Below, in pieces: positions 45,399 to 56,339 of a stretch of 64,000 nucleotides of DNA. The DNA comes from Crambe crambe. Lineage: Eukaryota; Porifera; Demospongiae; Poecilosclerida; Crambeidae. Each line of letters starts with the position of its first letter. The first letter of the stretch is position 1. The notes beneath the pieces are model-generated. The model saw only the letters and a program-made list of their open reading frames with translations, had not been told where the DNA came from and searched no databases. The position numbers and the translations under genes were made by a program. The DNA is taken from assembly GCA_963924555.1 (NCBI GenBank), contig OZ004581.1, forward strand, positions 5,929,338 to 5,993,337, written 5' to 3'.

Positions 45399-46862
45399 AT
45401 GAAAACCAGGAATGTTACTCAATAATCAATTTATGGATATGCGCGTACAAAGGAAAAAAATTTTTTTTATCCACTTCTTTTTTTTCCCCTCCCCAGTATC
45501 TTCGGTCCTTTGACTGCCTCCATACCAAATTTGAGGAGGAGGGAAGGCTTTGAAGTGGGCAAGCGCTCGAGTTGAAGTCACCCACTCAAACCGACATAAT
45601 TATTTTGACCTACGTGCCCCAAGATTAATATTGAATTACGGAAGGCATGCATACGTAGTGCGCGGAAAAAAGGGAAATTCCCCAGAAATTATACTGATGT
45701 GTATGTTGAATCTAGACATAGCTACTGAAATATCTAGCTAGCTACAGGTAGGTATAAGCTATGGTAGTGTTAGGCAGGCCACTGCCCCAGCTGACCGACG
45801 CCCAGGCCACACAAGGACCAGGAGGAAGAGTTGACAGTAACTGGATGTATCATTTGACCACAGATATTAATTAACCACACCCACTCATGATCAGTATAAA
45901 ACAGAGTATTTTTGTGCGTGTCAGTTCTTGCCTTGATTGCTGTATAACTTTATAACTATATTCAAGTTCTTTGCGTGGCGTTTGGGCTATCGGGGCAGGG
46001 ACTCGGTTGGGATTGGCTGCACGCCTGGCAGACAACCTAATAAGTGGTGGCAGCGATAAAACTACCTCTGTGGCAGCTGGACGGGAGCTCACTGAATCCA
46101 GTCAAGCTACCACGTGCCTGTGTGGCAAGAAGAATCAAGGAGATCTGTGTGACTCCGGCGCCTGTGTGGCAACAAACAAGCATCCTGTGTGGAGCTGAGC
46201 GAAGAAGCATCCTGTGTGGAGCTGAAGATACAAGAATCTGCCAACTTCTCAGGCCATATCTGGAGGTGCTGGAAGAGTATTATTGTCTCCTTCAACCCCA
46301 GGTCCAGCTGGCAATGAAATTTTCACTCAAACGGAGCCCTGATCCCAGCAGTGTATATATCCCATCCCAGACTGTTTCCTTTATCACATGAATCAACTAA
46401 ACAAGCTTTAAAACAGAGATATGATCATGAAATTCACTAGTATCTAAGGCTTTTCATACATCTGTCTGCCCAAAGCTTACCAGATTATGATCCAGGATTG
46501 GCCCCATGCCTTACACACCCTAGATAACCAAGGCTCTCAAAGATGACAACGCAGTGAAGCAAAACTCACATGGCCTTCTTCCTCTCTCAAACAGCTGGTG
46601 CAAAGATTGAAATGATGTCATCACGTTATACGGACGCACGTAACAATTTACGGAGTATTGTGTCACAACAGGAAGTTCAATGTTTGGACGCGTTTTATTC
46701 TGAAACGCTTTGTCAATCTCTCTCACTTCAAGCGCTTATAGCTCAGGGATGGTTTAAGATATAGCCTTGAGCTTAGTATCAATCGATAGCTAATGTAGTG
46801 AGCTATTGTGTGATAGGAATAACTCCGTTTTGAATTTTTGAGTAACATTCCTGGTTTTCATA
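45399..46862. repeat. Inverted-terminal region holding a gypsy fragment
   Basis: ATGAAAACCAGGAATGTTAC at 45399 has an exact inverted copy ending at 46862. The bounded interval contains the partial gypsy element at 45768-46235. It may be an older transposon that was itself a target. Confidence 0.45.
45768..46235 (+). mobile_element. Partial gypsy element (LTR plus leader)
   Basis: Full LTR (45768-46042) of the family at 49970, with an additional insertion of about 40 bases, then the leader AGTGGTGGCAGCG and two units of the CATCCTGTGTGGAGCTG repeat. It stops abruptly in unrelated sequence near 46235. No gag, no 3' LTR. Confidence 0.75.
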
Positions 46863-47000
46863 CTGACTATGAGTTATGATATCGCATGTACCTTTAGTTT
46901 TGCAAGAGGAGGTCAAGTCATACTAAGACCCAAATTAACACTCACTATCCCTAAAAGGTATCATGCTTGGGTTCCTCAGGTCATGACTCATTGAAATTAT

Positions 47001-47526
47001 AATATATATATATATATGTCTACACTCCAAAATGCCCAGCCTACATGTTGTGCAATAGTAGTGCCCTGCAGTGTGCATTTATGTACATGCTCCAATTGTA
47101 ATTGCTTGATTGATTTCTATATTGCTTTGTATATAGCATGGTGGATAGTAGGGCTAGGCTTATCTAAGTGGATTGTATAGGCATTAGACTTATCTAAGTG
47201 CTTTGTGGTAAGTACTAAGCTTTCTATGTATGCAGCTGCCTGCCACTTACATAACTCAACAGCAAAGCACAAATGAACTCTCAGCTCAACATTTCTACAG
47301 CCTTTTGGGCAGCAGGCAGAAGGCTTATCTAAGCGGCTTGTAGGCACTAGGTTTATCTAAGTGCTTTGAGGTAAGCATTACAATTTTCTATGTATGCAGC
47401 TAGCTGCCTGCAAACTCACATCAAAATATTCTAAGGAGTTGAAAGCACAAATGAATAGCTATCAGCACAAAAGCCTATAGGAATACTTGCTTGCTCGCTT
47501 CAATTGTTGTACATTGCCCTAGTAGG
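47001..47526. repeat. Dispersed 0.5-kb repeat, copy 2
   Basis: Starts after a TA run, same ends and internal units as copy 1, and abuts the 3' side of the ROC exon region. Confidence 0.6.
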
Positions 47527-47613
47527 GATACCTATTCACACCCATGCCAGTTAAATCATACGTAACCATTATCCCACATGGCAAAGCAGCATTATGACTA
47601 ATATTAAGCTCAC

Positions 47614-48975
47614 CTAGCCAGAGAATCTTGCCAGAAACATGGAGGAAATTGAATGCTTCATCCTGCTCCTTTTTATCCTTAAGGCCACACCTTTTAGCCT
47701 CGTCTCTCAACTTGCTCAGATCCACAATAGGTGGGAAGAACTCGATGCAACTTTCCAAATAGAGATACTGTAAAGGTCGATCCTCTTTCAGGAAAGGAAG
47801 CTCTTTTAAGGTTTCCTTGAGTTGATTTCGTAAATCCTCTATTCCACTTTTTTCGAGGTAATCACTGCCAGATTTTTTATCAATGGAATTCTCCACAGGA
47901 AAAAAATGATACTTCCCTTGCCTGTGAATATGATCCTTATATCTCGGATCTTTATCATTTCTAAAAAGTTTATTAATTTTATCAAGTTTATCTTCATTAT
48001 AATCTTTTTTGTGTGTGCCAACAAGAAAGATTTTTTCCTGAGTCTCTTTTACTTTTACCTTAGAATCTTTTGATTCTCCCGAGAGGCCTATATGAGCATG
48101 GATTGAGTGAAGCCAATAACGAAGCTCTTCAAATGGATCAGGACTATTTTCATTTTTTTCACGGTATTCCACCATTTCTGTACTGCGGACTTTCATCATT
48201 TTCTCTTTGTCGACGTGGTATTTCACCATTTCTTCAATATCAAAGACCACAAGGTACAGTGCTTCTCTTGAGATGAAGCAATGGTGCATTGGTCGATACA
48301 TATTCTGTCCTGCAAAATCCAGAGCATTCAGTACCAGAGAAGGATCCTGTGTGTTTAATTTCCTTAAGGAAAGATCAAGCTTTGATTGTTGTTTGCGACG
48401 AAGACCACGAGTTGGTGATCCAGATCGAGGATGTTGTGCTGGACCAGCATTAGTAGATTCACTGCTGATTTGTGTTGAACTTGTAATAGGTGAAGCTGGG
48501 GTAGGTGTACTGTGTGCTTCTAGGGAATCATTGGAATGGGAGAGATTCAAGGGCTGTTTGGACTTGGATGCAATTTCTGAAATCTTCTTTTTCAGCTCCT
48601 CACGAGGAACCTTTTCTATCGCTTCATCAATGAATAACTCCTTCTTTAGTAAATTTCCAAGTATCTGTAAGAAAGAGCTATATGAAGCATTCTTCTCCTG
48701 CCACTCCTCCTGCCGTTCCTTCTCCTCAATATTCAACTGTCTTTCATCAACTACTTCTTCCAATATGTTATTATCAATTCCTCGAGTGGATTTCAGTTCC
48801 GGATCAAATTTTTCTCCTGCCATCTGGCGGTAGAGACTCGTTTTTCCTGTTCTCTCCTGCCCGAGAATCAGCAATGTATAGTAAGGGATCTTGCATTTGC
48901 CATTTTTCAGGGCTCTTTTATAAATCGCTACAGCATCAGGACCCCTCTTCTCAATTTCATTAGGAATAATGAAAT
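47614..48975 (-). CDS. ROC GTPase domain exon of ROCO protein
   Basis: One exon of 1362 nt, phase 1 to phase 1. Opens EIEKRGPDAVAIYKRALKNG and YTLLILGQERTGKTSLYR (G1 P-loop). G3 is LDFAGQNMYRPMHHCFISRE and G4 is FLVGTHKKD, as in Roc domains of LRRK and other ROCO proteins. Between G1 and G3 lies a long insertion of about 120 residues, rich in Ser, Thr and Pro and in charged residues. After G4 it runs through YLESCIEFFPPIVDLSKLRD and FLHVSGKILWL into the COR exon. ROC binds GTP/GDP and switches the downstream module. Upstream on the same strand, ankyrin exons have compatible phases. Confidence 0.88.
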
Positions 48976-49020
48976 CTATGAAGTAATAATAAATGTATAT
49001 GACTTTTTATGCACTATAAT

Positions 49021-49237
49021 CATTTAGTGCTGGTCACATGACTTGTGACCAATCAGATCCTCTGAAAAGTGTGCTTTGAATCTCATAAAGCACACTTTTA
49101 TGTGCACTAAATGTTTAGTGCACACTTGAGGAACTTTGCTGAAGGTACATAGGAGCCTAGTGGAAGATCCACTAGGACTAGGCTAAGGACCAACTGGAAT
49201 TTGATTGGTCACAAGTCATGTGATCAGCACTAAAATG
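49021..49237. mobile_element. Short inverted-repeat MITE
   Basis: Ends CATTTAGTGCTGGTCACATG and its mirror (about 37 bases each), with a second internal palindrome around GTGTGCTTT...AAAGCACAC. Noncoding. Confidence 0.65.
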
Positions 49238-49427
49238 TTTAGATCACTCTATTCTAGCTCCATGTGTTTTAATTTTAATGCATGATGCAATCGAATGATG
49301 CTATAATGCTTGAGGTGAATGTAATGCACGAGCCGAAGGCAAGTGCATTACATTCACCTCGAGCATTATAGCATCATTCTCGTGCAGGTGCATTAAAACA
49401 CTTAGAGCTAGAAAAGAGTGAACTAAA
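49238..49427. repeat. Hairpin element
   Basis: A long imperfect palindrome centred near 49335: ATAATGCTTGAGGTGAATGT and mirror, with outer AGATCACTCT...AGAGTGAACT. A second copy is split at 19925-22570. Confidence 0.65.
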
Positions 49428-49964
49428 TATTACTAAACAAACCCTCATTCACACAGCAATTTTGTCCCTTATTCCTTTAGTGTGCTTGCATGGGACCAGG
49501 GTTACTTACTACATGACTTAGTCTACTTTTTACATGCATTATAATGATTACTCTTCAATTAGAGTCAAATTTTAAAAAATTGAGATAGACCCACACGATG
49601 TAAAAGTGAAGAGAAAAAATTTATGCTAAATAAAAAGGGTTAGTCTGTACTTTTACCTATAGAAGATTCTGTGAACAAACATCAAAATTACTGTAATGCA
49701 GCTGCTTTAATAATTCATGTCAGTGTAAAAGTGTACTGCCAGTGATGTTATTACAGTGCCTCCAACCTATGTTTGATTTCAGTATAAAGTGCAGAATTTT
49801 ACCATGAATTTCAGTATTTTCAGCCATTTTATAAGTAGCTAATGGTATATAAAGTAAGTTTATCTAAATTTCAGTATTTTTTAAAAATTCTTGGTCAAAC
49901 TTCAGTAAAAATACTGATGAATCAGCATAGTTGGAGGCTCTGGATGTAGGAATTATTATTGAAG
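49428..49964. other. No gene seen
   Basis: AT-rich intron sequence. Bases 49965-49969 (GCAGC) are the left target duplication of the gypsy element. Confidence 0.4.
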
Positions 49965-49969
49965 GCAGC

Positions 49970-50179
49970 TGTTAGGCAGGCCACTGCCCCAGCTGACAGA
50001 TTAATTAACCACACCTACTCATGATCAATATAAAAACAGAGTTCATTTTTGTGCGTGTCAGTTCTTGCCTTGATTGCTGTATAACTTTATAACTGTATTC
50101 AAGTTCTTTGCGTGGCGTTTGGGCTATCGGGGCAGGGACTCGGTTGGGATTGGCTGCACGCCTGGCAGACAACCTAACA
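49970..50179 (+). repeat. 5' LTR
   Basis: TGTTAGGCAGG...AACCTAACA. Lacks 28 bases (CCGACGCCCAGGCC and following) found in the 3' LTR. A TATA-like ATATAAAAAC occurs near 50029. Confidence 0.85.
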
Positions 50180-50312
50180 AGTGGTGGCAGCGGTAAAACT
50201 ACCTCTGTGGCAGCTGGACGGGAGCTCACTGAATCCAGTCAAGCTACCACGTGCCTGTGTGGCAAGAAGAATCAAGGAGATCTGTGTGACTCCGGCGCCT
50301 GTGTGGCAACAA

Positions 50313-50543
50313 ACAAGCATCCTGTGTGGAGCTGAACAAACAAGCATCCTGTGTGGAGCTGAGCAAACTTGAGAAGCATCCTGTGTGGAGCTGAGCGAAG
50401 AAGCATCCTGTGTGGAGCTGAACAAAGAAGCATCCTGTGTGGAGCTGAGGAAACAAGCATCCTGTGTGGAGCTGAAGATACAAGAATCCTGTGTGGAGCT
50501 AATGAAAGACGTATCCTGTGTGGAGCCAGACAAAAATAGCCTG
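50313..50543 (+). repeat. 27-bp tandem repeat in gypsy leader
   Basis: Eight units of CATCCTGTGTGGAGCTGA plus nine variable bases, then a degenerate half unit. The frame is open through it (SCVELNKEA-type units) and joins the gag frame, although the likelier gag start is the ATG at 50616. The relative at 19982 carries a looser array of the same CCTGTGTGG core. Confidence 0.8.
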
Positions 50544-50615
50544 TGTGGCAGCCTGAACTTGGTTTCTAAGACCAAGAATCAACTCAGAAGAAGCAGAAAG
50601 CTGGTTAGAAGAGAG

Positions 50616-52799
50616 ATGAGCAAACAAGCAGAGACTGTTTCCAAGAGGGATGGACTACGATCCAGCAGGCATGCAAGGGAGGAATCTGTTCCAGGGCACA
50701 GAGAGGAGTCAGATGAAGAACCAACTGCGCATGGACTTGATCCAACAGCTGGAGAATTCCGACCATCCCTTGGGGATGAAAGGTACTTAACTACTATAAT
50801 GGGAGCTGTAGAATCAGTCCTAAAAGCTGACCTGGACACTAGGCTAAGAGAAAGCACAACAGCATTCACTGAAGCCTTAGACGCTATGGAAGAGAGAAAT
50901 GCCTCTGTAATAAAAGCAACAGAAAATAGTGCTAAAGAGAGGGACTCAGTTTTGAGTGAATTGCTTAAACAGCTAGTACTCAGCAACATGAATGCAACAG
51001 AACAGGCTAGTAGAGCTGAGAGAGACCGACTAGACTTTGAAAGAAGACAGAGAGCTGAGCATAGAGAGAGGTATGAGGAAGAGAAAGAGGAGAGAAGTAA
51101 GAGAGAAGCTTTGAAGGCTATACCTGCACCACCGCCTATGTCTAAGGATCAAGATATAGCTGACTATTTAGAGCTTTTTGAGACCAATATGGAGTGCAGG
51201 CAGATTCCTAAAGCTGCTAGAGTCAGTCACCTAATCCCACTTTTGAATAGCAAGTCACTTGTAGCTATTTCTGGTTTGCCTCCTGAAGCTAAGCTTGACA
51301 TGGCTGTGCTGAAAAAGACTTTGCTTGCTACAGCTAACACATCTACTAGATATGCTTCTAAAGCCTACTGGGACTTCACTAAGAAGTCTGGAGATTCATT
51401 CCTAGCAATGGGAACCCAGATGATGAAGTTAGCTAGACGGTTTGCCACAGCAGGTACTGCAGATGAAGTTATGGAAAAGTTCACTATAGAAAACATGTTA
51501 CAGAAAATGCCTGCTGAGATGCAACAATATTGCAGAGAGAAAGAGCCTGTTAGTATAGAAAACCTAGCTAACATGGCTGGAAAGTACTGCGCTTTGAAAG
51601 GCTTGGACGAGCTAAAAATGGATGCCAACAAACCCTGGACCTTAAAGCCTCGAGAAGAGAAGGTAGAAGAGAAGAAGCATAATTGGCATGGCAAAAGAAA
51701 ACCCTTTAAACAATGGGATACAAGGCAGACACATGACTCATCAACACCTCAAACTGATGATCAAAAGCATATAGCTAGTCAGCAGCCCAAAGAAGGTGTT
51801 AAAGAAGACGATAAGCCATTTGTAGGGTCTAAGTCTAACTCTTTTTTGGCAAGTTATTTTTGTGGAGACTATGGTCACTTTTCAAGGAATTGCCCCAAGA
51901 GGAAACAGGTGAATGTGGCACATGTACCTAGCTTATGTAAGGTCAAAGATAGTGCACTAACAATCCCTGGGAGGATAGGCCACACCCAAGTACCTGACAT
52001 GCTATGTGACTCTGGTGCAACAATTTCAGTTATCGCAAGCCATTTAGTCCCACCTGAAACTAAAATGCAAGAGGAAGTTTGGATTGAGACCCTAGACGGC
52101 CCAGCAAAACCTTATCCAACAGCATTGGTTGAGACTGAGGTCAATAACAAAACCATTGAGTTGTTTGCTGCTGTACTTCCAGCTGAAGCCACACCCTACC
52201 CAGTGATTTTAGGGAGGTATATCCCTGGGATGACTGTCACTTGGAGCATGACTGTTGGCAATGATAAAGAGACCATTTTCCAGCTGGAGCAAGACACCTG
52301 TTCTGGTGAAACAGCACCATTGGCTAAGAAATCCACCAGAAGGAAGAAGTTCAAGCAGATGCTGGATACAGCAGTACCAAAGGAGGATGCAGTGGCGGGA
52401 GAACCCACCAGCCAAGTGGTGGAGGAGAGAGCTGACACTGTTCCCCTCAGCAGTTCTAGTGCAACCGCACCACGGGCCAAGAAATCCACCAGAAAGAAAA
52501 AGTTCAAGCAGATCCTGGACCCATTCGTGCTACCAGAGGAGGATGCAGTGGCGAGAGAACACACCAGCCAAGTGGTGGAGAAGAGAGCTGAAACTGTTCC
52601 TCTCAGCAGTTCCAGTGAAACAGTGGCCAAGAAATCTACCAGAAAGAAAAAGTTCAAGAAGAATGGGCTACCTGAGGAGGAAGCAGTAACATCCACAACT
52701 GTTCCAGCAGCAGACCAGTTAACACCTCTGCAGATAGCTGAGCCTGCACCTTGTGCAGATGGACCAAATATGGAGATATCATGGAAGTTTTCCCTGTGA
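50616..52799 (+). CDS. Gag-protease of the gypsy element
   Basis: Start chosen at MSKQAETV by comparison with the gag start at 20550; the frame is open further upstream through the leader repeats. Contains an acidic helical region (YLELFETNMECRQIPKAARV), capsid-like EKFTIENMLQKMPAEMQQYC, and a zinc knuckle in which the first Cys is Ser (SYFCGDYGHFSRNC). The retropepsin reads MLCDSGATISVIAS (active-site DSG). The C-terminus has three repeats of KKSTRKKKFK-type basic blocks separated by PLSSSS. Structural and maturation proteins; cytoplasmic particles are expected for the family. Confidence 0.8.
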   Translation: MSKQAETVSKRDGLRSSRHAREESVPGHREESDEEPTAHGLDPTAGEFRPSLGDERYLTTIMGAVESVLKADLDTRLRESTTAFTEALDAMEERNASVIKATENSAKERDSVLSELLKQLVLSNMNATEQASRAERDRLDFERRQRAEHRERYEEEKEERSKREALKAIPAPPPMSKDQDIADYLELFETNMECRQIPKAARVSHLIPLLNSKSLVAISGLPPEAKLDMAVLKKTLLATANTSTRYASKAYWDFTKKSGDSFLAMGTQMMKLARRFATAGTADEVMEKFTIENMLQKMPAEMQQYCREKEPVSIENLANMAGKYCALKGLDELKMDANKPWTLKPREEKVEEKKHNWHGKRKPFKQWDTRQTHDSSTPQTDDQKHIASQQPKEGVKEDDKPFVGSKSNSFLASYFCGDYGHFSRNCPKRKQVNVAHVPSLCKVKDSALTIPGRIGHTQVPDMLCDSGATISVIASHLVPPETKMQEEVWIETLDGPAKPYPTALVETEVNNKTIELFAAVLPAEATPYPVILGRYIPGMTVTWSMTVGNDKETIFQLEQDTCSGETAPLAKKSTRRKKFKQMLDTAVPKEDAVAGEPTSQVVEERADTVPLSSSSATAPRAKKSTRKKKFKQILDPFVLPEEDAVAREHTSQVVEKRAETVPLSSSSETVAKKSTRKKKFKKNGLPEEEAVTSTTVPAADQLTPLQIAEPAPCADGPNMEISWKFSL

Positions 52800-54290
52800 T
52801 TACCAGAGCACAGAGTAAGAAGAAACTGAAGGAAATTGAGGCTCACGAGTTGGCAACAGCTCAGTCCCAGGTGGTACTCACACCACCTCAGCAGGAGCCT
52901 GTAGCAGAGCAAGGAAGCGATTTTGAAGTCTCGAATGTTTGTGAAGATGCTGGGACAGATGGACTTAATTCATCTGCCGAGCCGGGTGATTGTGAAGCGG
53001 AGACCAGACAGGAGCCGCAGAGAAACACTGTGATCACCAAGCAACAACTGCTGCAAGAACAGCAGCAGGATGATGAGACAGTCAAATTCATCAGAGAATC
53101 AGCAGACGAAGACTCACCATTCATGGTGATAGGAGATATCTTGTACTGGAAGAAAGGAGACAAGGCAGATCCGCAAGAAGATCAGGCACTCATTGTTGTG
53201 CCAAAGAAGCTCAAGAACCAAGTCCTGCAAGCCGGTCATGACTTCACTGGCCATTTTGGCAGTAAGAAATCGAAGACACTCATCAAAGCTCACTTTTGGT
53301 GGCCAGGCATGGGAAGAGACATTGTGCAGTATTGCAAAGCATGTAAAATATGCCAAAGATTCAACAACAAGAAGACTAGGAAGGAGCCCCTATGCCCCCT
53401 GCCTGTTATTGACACACCATGGTCGCGAATAGCCATCGATATTGTTGGCAAATCTGAGAGAACAAAGAAAGGGAATGCTTATATTCTTACAATTATGGAC
53501 TTTGCAACCAGGTATATGGAAGCAATTCCACTACCAAGAATAGATGCTGCAACAACATGCAACGCATTGTTAGAAGTCTTTTGCCAGGTTTGGCATACCT
53601 GAAGAAATCCTGTCGGACAACGGCAGTAACTTCGTGGCACAGCTGTCTGAACAATTTCTGAAGATGTTCAAGGTACACCATATCAAAACCTCTCCATTCC
53701 ACCCTCAAACGAACGGAATGCTTGAGAGAAGCCATCAAACTATGAAGAAGACACTTGACAAGCTTGGAAGCTCAACAAAGAATTGGGACGAATTCCTAGC
53801 ACCAACTTTGATGGCTCTGAGGACAGCACCTCATGCTGCCCTTGGCATGTCGCCATTTCAGTTACTCTTTGGCAGAGAAGCTAGAACCCCAGTCTCTGAA
53901 CTCAGAGAAGAAATCGAGCACGGCACCGAAGTCCCAAAGAATATCTTGGACTATCTGGAAGACCTGTACGACAAGATGGACAAAGCTCAAGCGTTGGTCC
54001 ATGAAAGAGACACAAAAGCCAAACAGGATTCAAAGAAGATCTATGACAGAGGCACCCAGCAAGAGCCACTAGAACCAGGAGACCAAGTCATGGTATTGGT
54101 GCCTAAAGGAATTGACAGCCTCACCTGCCAGTGGGAGGGGCCTTGTAAAGTCTTGAAGAAACTCAGTGACACTACGTACCTGGTAGACACTCCTCACAGA
54201 AGTGGCAAGAAAAAGTCAAAGTATCACAGAAACTTGATGAAGAAATACTTTCTACAAGTGATGTCTGCAGCAGCAGATGAGCAAGGAGAA
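52751..54290 (+). pseudogene. Integrase of the gypsy element (frameshifted)
   Basis: Overlaps the gag-protease end by 49 nt in another frame. H2C2 zinc domain: HDFTGHFGSKKSKTLIKAHF, CKACKICQRF. Core: IAIDIVGKSERTKKGNAYIL with the first catalytic Asp. After a one-base shift near 53585 come ILSDNGSNFVAQLSEQF with the second and QTNGMLERSHQTMKK with the Glu. A GPY/F-like end (DSLTCQWEGPCKVLKKLSDT) follows. All catalytic acids are present. Catalyses strand transfer into host DNA in this family. Confidence 0.75.
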
Positions 54291-54329
54291 GCAGAAGTTA
54301 CCCTGGAGAAAGAAGATCCCGACTTGGAG

Positions 54330-55262
54330 AAAGAAGTCAACATGGCATCTCATCTTGGAAAAGATCAGAAGAAAGATTTACTGCAAGTTCTACAGCAGTT
54401 CAGAGAAGTTTTCCAGAAGACACCTGGAGAGGCCAGAGTAAAGCCATTTTCAATCAACACAGGAGATTCAAAACCGGTTTCTCAGTATCCAAGAAGATTA
54501 CCAGCAAAATGGAAGCAAAGGATTCAGGAAGAAATAAAGACACTTGAAGCAACAGGAATCATTACACCATCTACCAGTCCTTGGACATCACCAATTGTAC
54601 CAGTTCCCAAGCCTAACGGTGACGTCAGGATGTGTGTAGATTACAGGGGAATAAACAAAGTGACCCAAGAAGACATCTACCCTTTACCCAGAGTGGATCA
54701 CCTGCTGGAAGAAGTCAGCCAAGCCAAGTATATAACTACTTTAGACTTACTTAAGGGGTACTACCAATTTCCGGAAGATAGAAAGAAGACAGCCTTCATA
54801 ACTCCGACAGGGAAGTGGGAGTTTAATAGAATGCCATTTGGGCTTAAAGGTGCCCCGGCAACGTTTCAAAGAGAAATGGATAGTCTTTTCCAAGACCAAG
54901 AGAATCTATCTGCATATATCGATGATGTTGCCATCTATAGCAATACCTGGGAGCAACACATCAAAGACATCACCAGAGCCTTAACCTTGCTGAAACAGAA
55001 AGGCCTCACTGCAAAGATATCGAAATGCAAATTTGCTAGACAGGAAGTTGAGTTCCTGGGGCATGTGATAGGAGGAGGAAAGCTTAAAACCCAGCAAGCT
55101 AAAGTTGCAGCAATTGCAACTATGCCAACTCCCAAGACCAAGAAAGAGCTTCAGAGCTTCCTTGGGTCTACGGGATACTATCGAAAGTTCATTCCAAGAT
55201 ACTCAGAGAAGACAGCATGTCTTTCAGACCTGACAAGGAAAACAGAACCGGATAAGCTAGCC
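54330..55262 (+). CDS. Reverse transcriptase of the gypsy element
   Basis: Same open frame as the integrase C-terminus. Motifs in order: GIITPSTSPWTSPIVPVPKP, VRMCVDYRGINK, YITTLDLLKGYYQFP, FNRMPFGLKGAPATFQREMD and the catalytic AYIDDV, then EFLGHVIGG and the FLGSTGYYRKFIPRYSE connection. Typical gypsy enzyme, copying element RNA into DNA. The frame shifts at about 55264, just before RNase H. Confidence 0.82.
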
Positions 55263-55263
55263 T

Positions 55264-55828
55264 GGACTCTGCTTTTGACAGCCTCAAGAAAGCATTGTGT
55301 GAAGCACCAGTTCTCACAGCACCAGACCATGGAAAGCCCTTTATTCTCAGCACTGATGCCAGTGGTGTGGGAGTGGGTGGAGTTTTGGAACAAGCTACAG
55401 ACGATGGAGAAGTCAAGCCAGTGGCTTTCTTTTCAAAGAAGCTCCTGGATCGAGAGAAGAAGTACGGCATCACCGAACTGGAAGCATTAGCCCTGTGCAA
55501 GTCAGTTAAACATTTTGCGGCCTATCTACTAGGAAACAAGACAACAGTATGGACTGACCACAAAGCCCTACAATTTATGGAGAAAATGAAAGGAGCAAGT
55601 CCCAGAGTGAACAGGTGGCTGCTTGAACTTCAACAGTATGATCTGGAGGTGAAGTACAAGAAGGGATCTGAAAACTGTGTCGCAGATGCCCTGAGCAGGA
55701 ACCCTTCAGACAGCACTTTCTCCACTGGACCAGTCCAGTCTTCTGAAAGGGGGGGGGGAGGTGTTAGGCAGGCCACTGCCCCAGCTGACCGACGCCCAGG
55801 CCACACAAGGACCACAGAGATTAATTAA
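55264..55828 (+). CDS. RNase H of the gypsy element
   Basis: FDSLKKALCEAPVLTAPDHG, then FILSTDASGVGVGGVLEQ (catalytic Asp), FFSKKLLDREKKYGITELEA (catalytic Glu) and VWTDHKALQFM (Asp). Ends YKKGSENCVADALSRNPSD, as in gypsy pol, and runs into the 3' LTR. No integrase follows, confirming the unusual order. Confidence 0.8.
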
Positions 55829-55999
55829 CCACACCCACTCATGATCAATATAAAAACAGAGTTCATTTTTGTGCGTGTCAGTTCTTGCCTTGATTGCTGT
55901 ATAACTTTATAACTGTATTCAAGTTCTTTGCGTGGCGTTTGGGCTATCGGGGCAGGGACTCGGTTGGGATTGGCTGCACGCCTGGCAGACAACCTAACA
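55762..55999 (+). repeat. 3' LTR
   Basis: 238 bases, TG...CA, preceded by a G-tract polypurine tract and followed by target duplication GCAGC. Confidence 0.85.
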
Positions 56000-56339
56000 G
56001 CAGCATAATTTTGATGTTTGTTCGCCATAGGTAAAAGTACAGACTAAACCCAGCAATAATTTTTCCCCTTCACTTGTTTGTTTACCTTCTTTACTTTCTC
56101 CATTGTATAATGAAAAGTCATTTGATATGAGTGATTATTTGGGAGGAAAACTGTGTGGATAATGAGGTAAATGGTTATAACTGTACAAGTTGATATAAAT
56201 TTGATTGTCGTATGTGAAAAGATCATGAAGTTACAGCAAAGATCATGAAGTTACAGCCATCAAAGCTGATAAACGAATCATAAAAAATTTATATTTAGAC
56301 GGCGGCTCTAACACTCTTGGTATTGCCCTAACCCTAATC

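Larger units (their letters stand above)
49970..55999 (+). mobile_element. Ty3/gypsy element with integrase before reverse transcriptase (Gmr1-like)
   Basis: Complete structure. LTRs lie at 49970-50179 and 55762-55999, the target duplication GCAGC at 49965-49969 and 56000-56004, the primer site GTGGTGGCAGCGG directly after the 5' LTR, and a G-rich polypurine tract before the 3' LTR. Internal order is gag, protease, integrase, reverse transcriptase, RNase H. The enzymes are gypsy-type but the order is that of Copia, as described for Gmr1-like elements. The LTRs are nearly identical apart from a 28-base deletion in the 5' one, so the insertion is recent. Two frameshifts in pol probably inactivate it. 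Confidence 0.85.

Noticed and set aside
48207-48833. 208-codon plus-strand open frame
   Set aside because: Antisense shadow of the ROC exon.
50313-50543. CRISPR array
   Set aside because: Units are contiguous with no unique spacers and lie within an LTR element leader.
52196-52912. 238-codon minus-strand open frame
   Set aside because: Antisense shadow of the gypsy gag-protease, with no independent domain.
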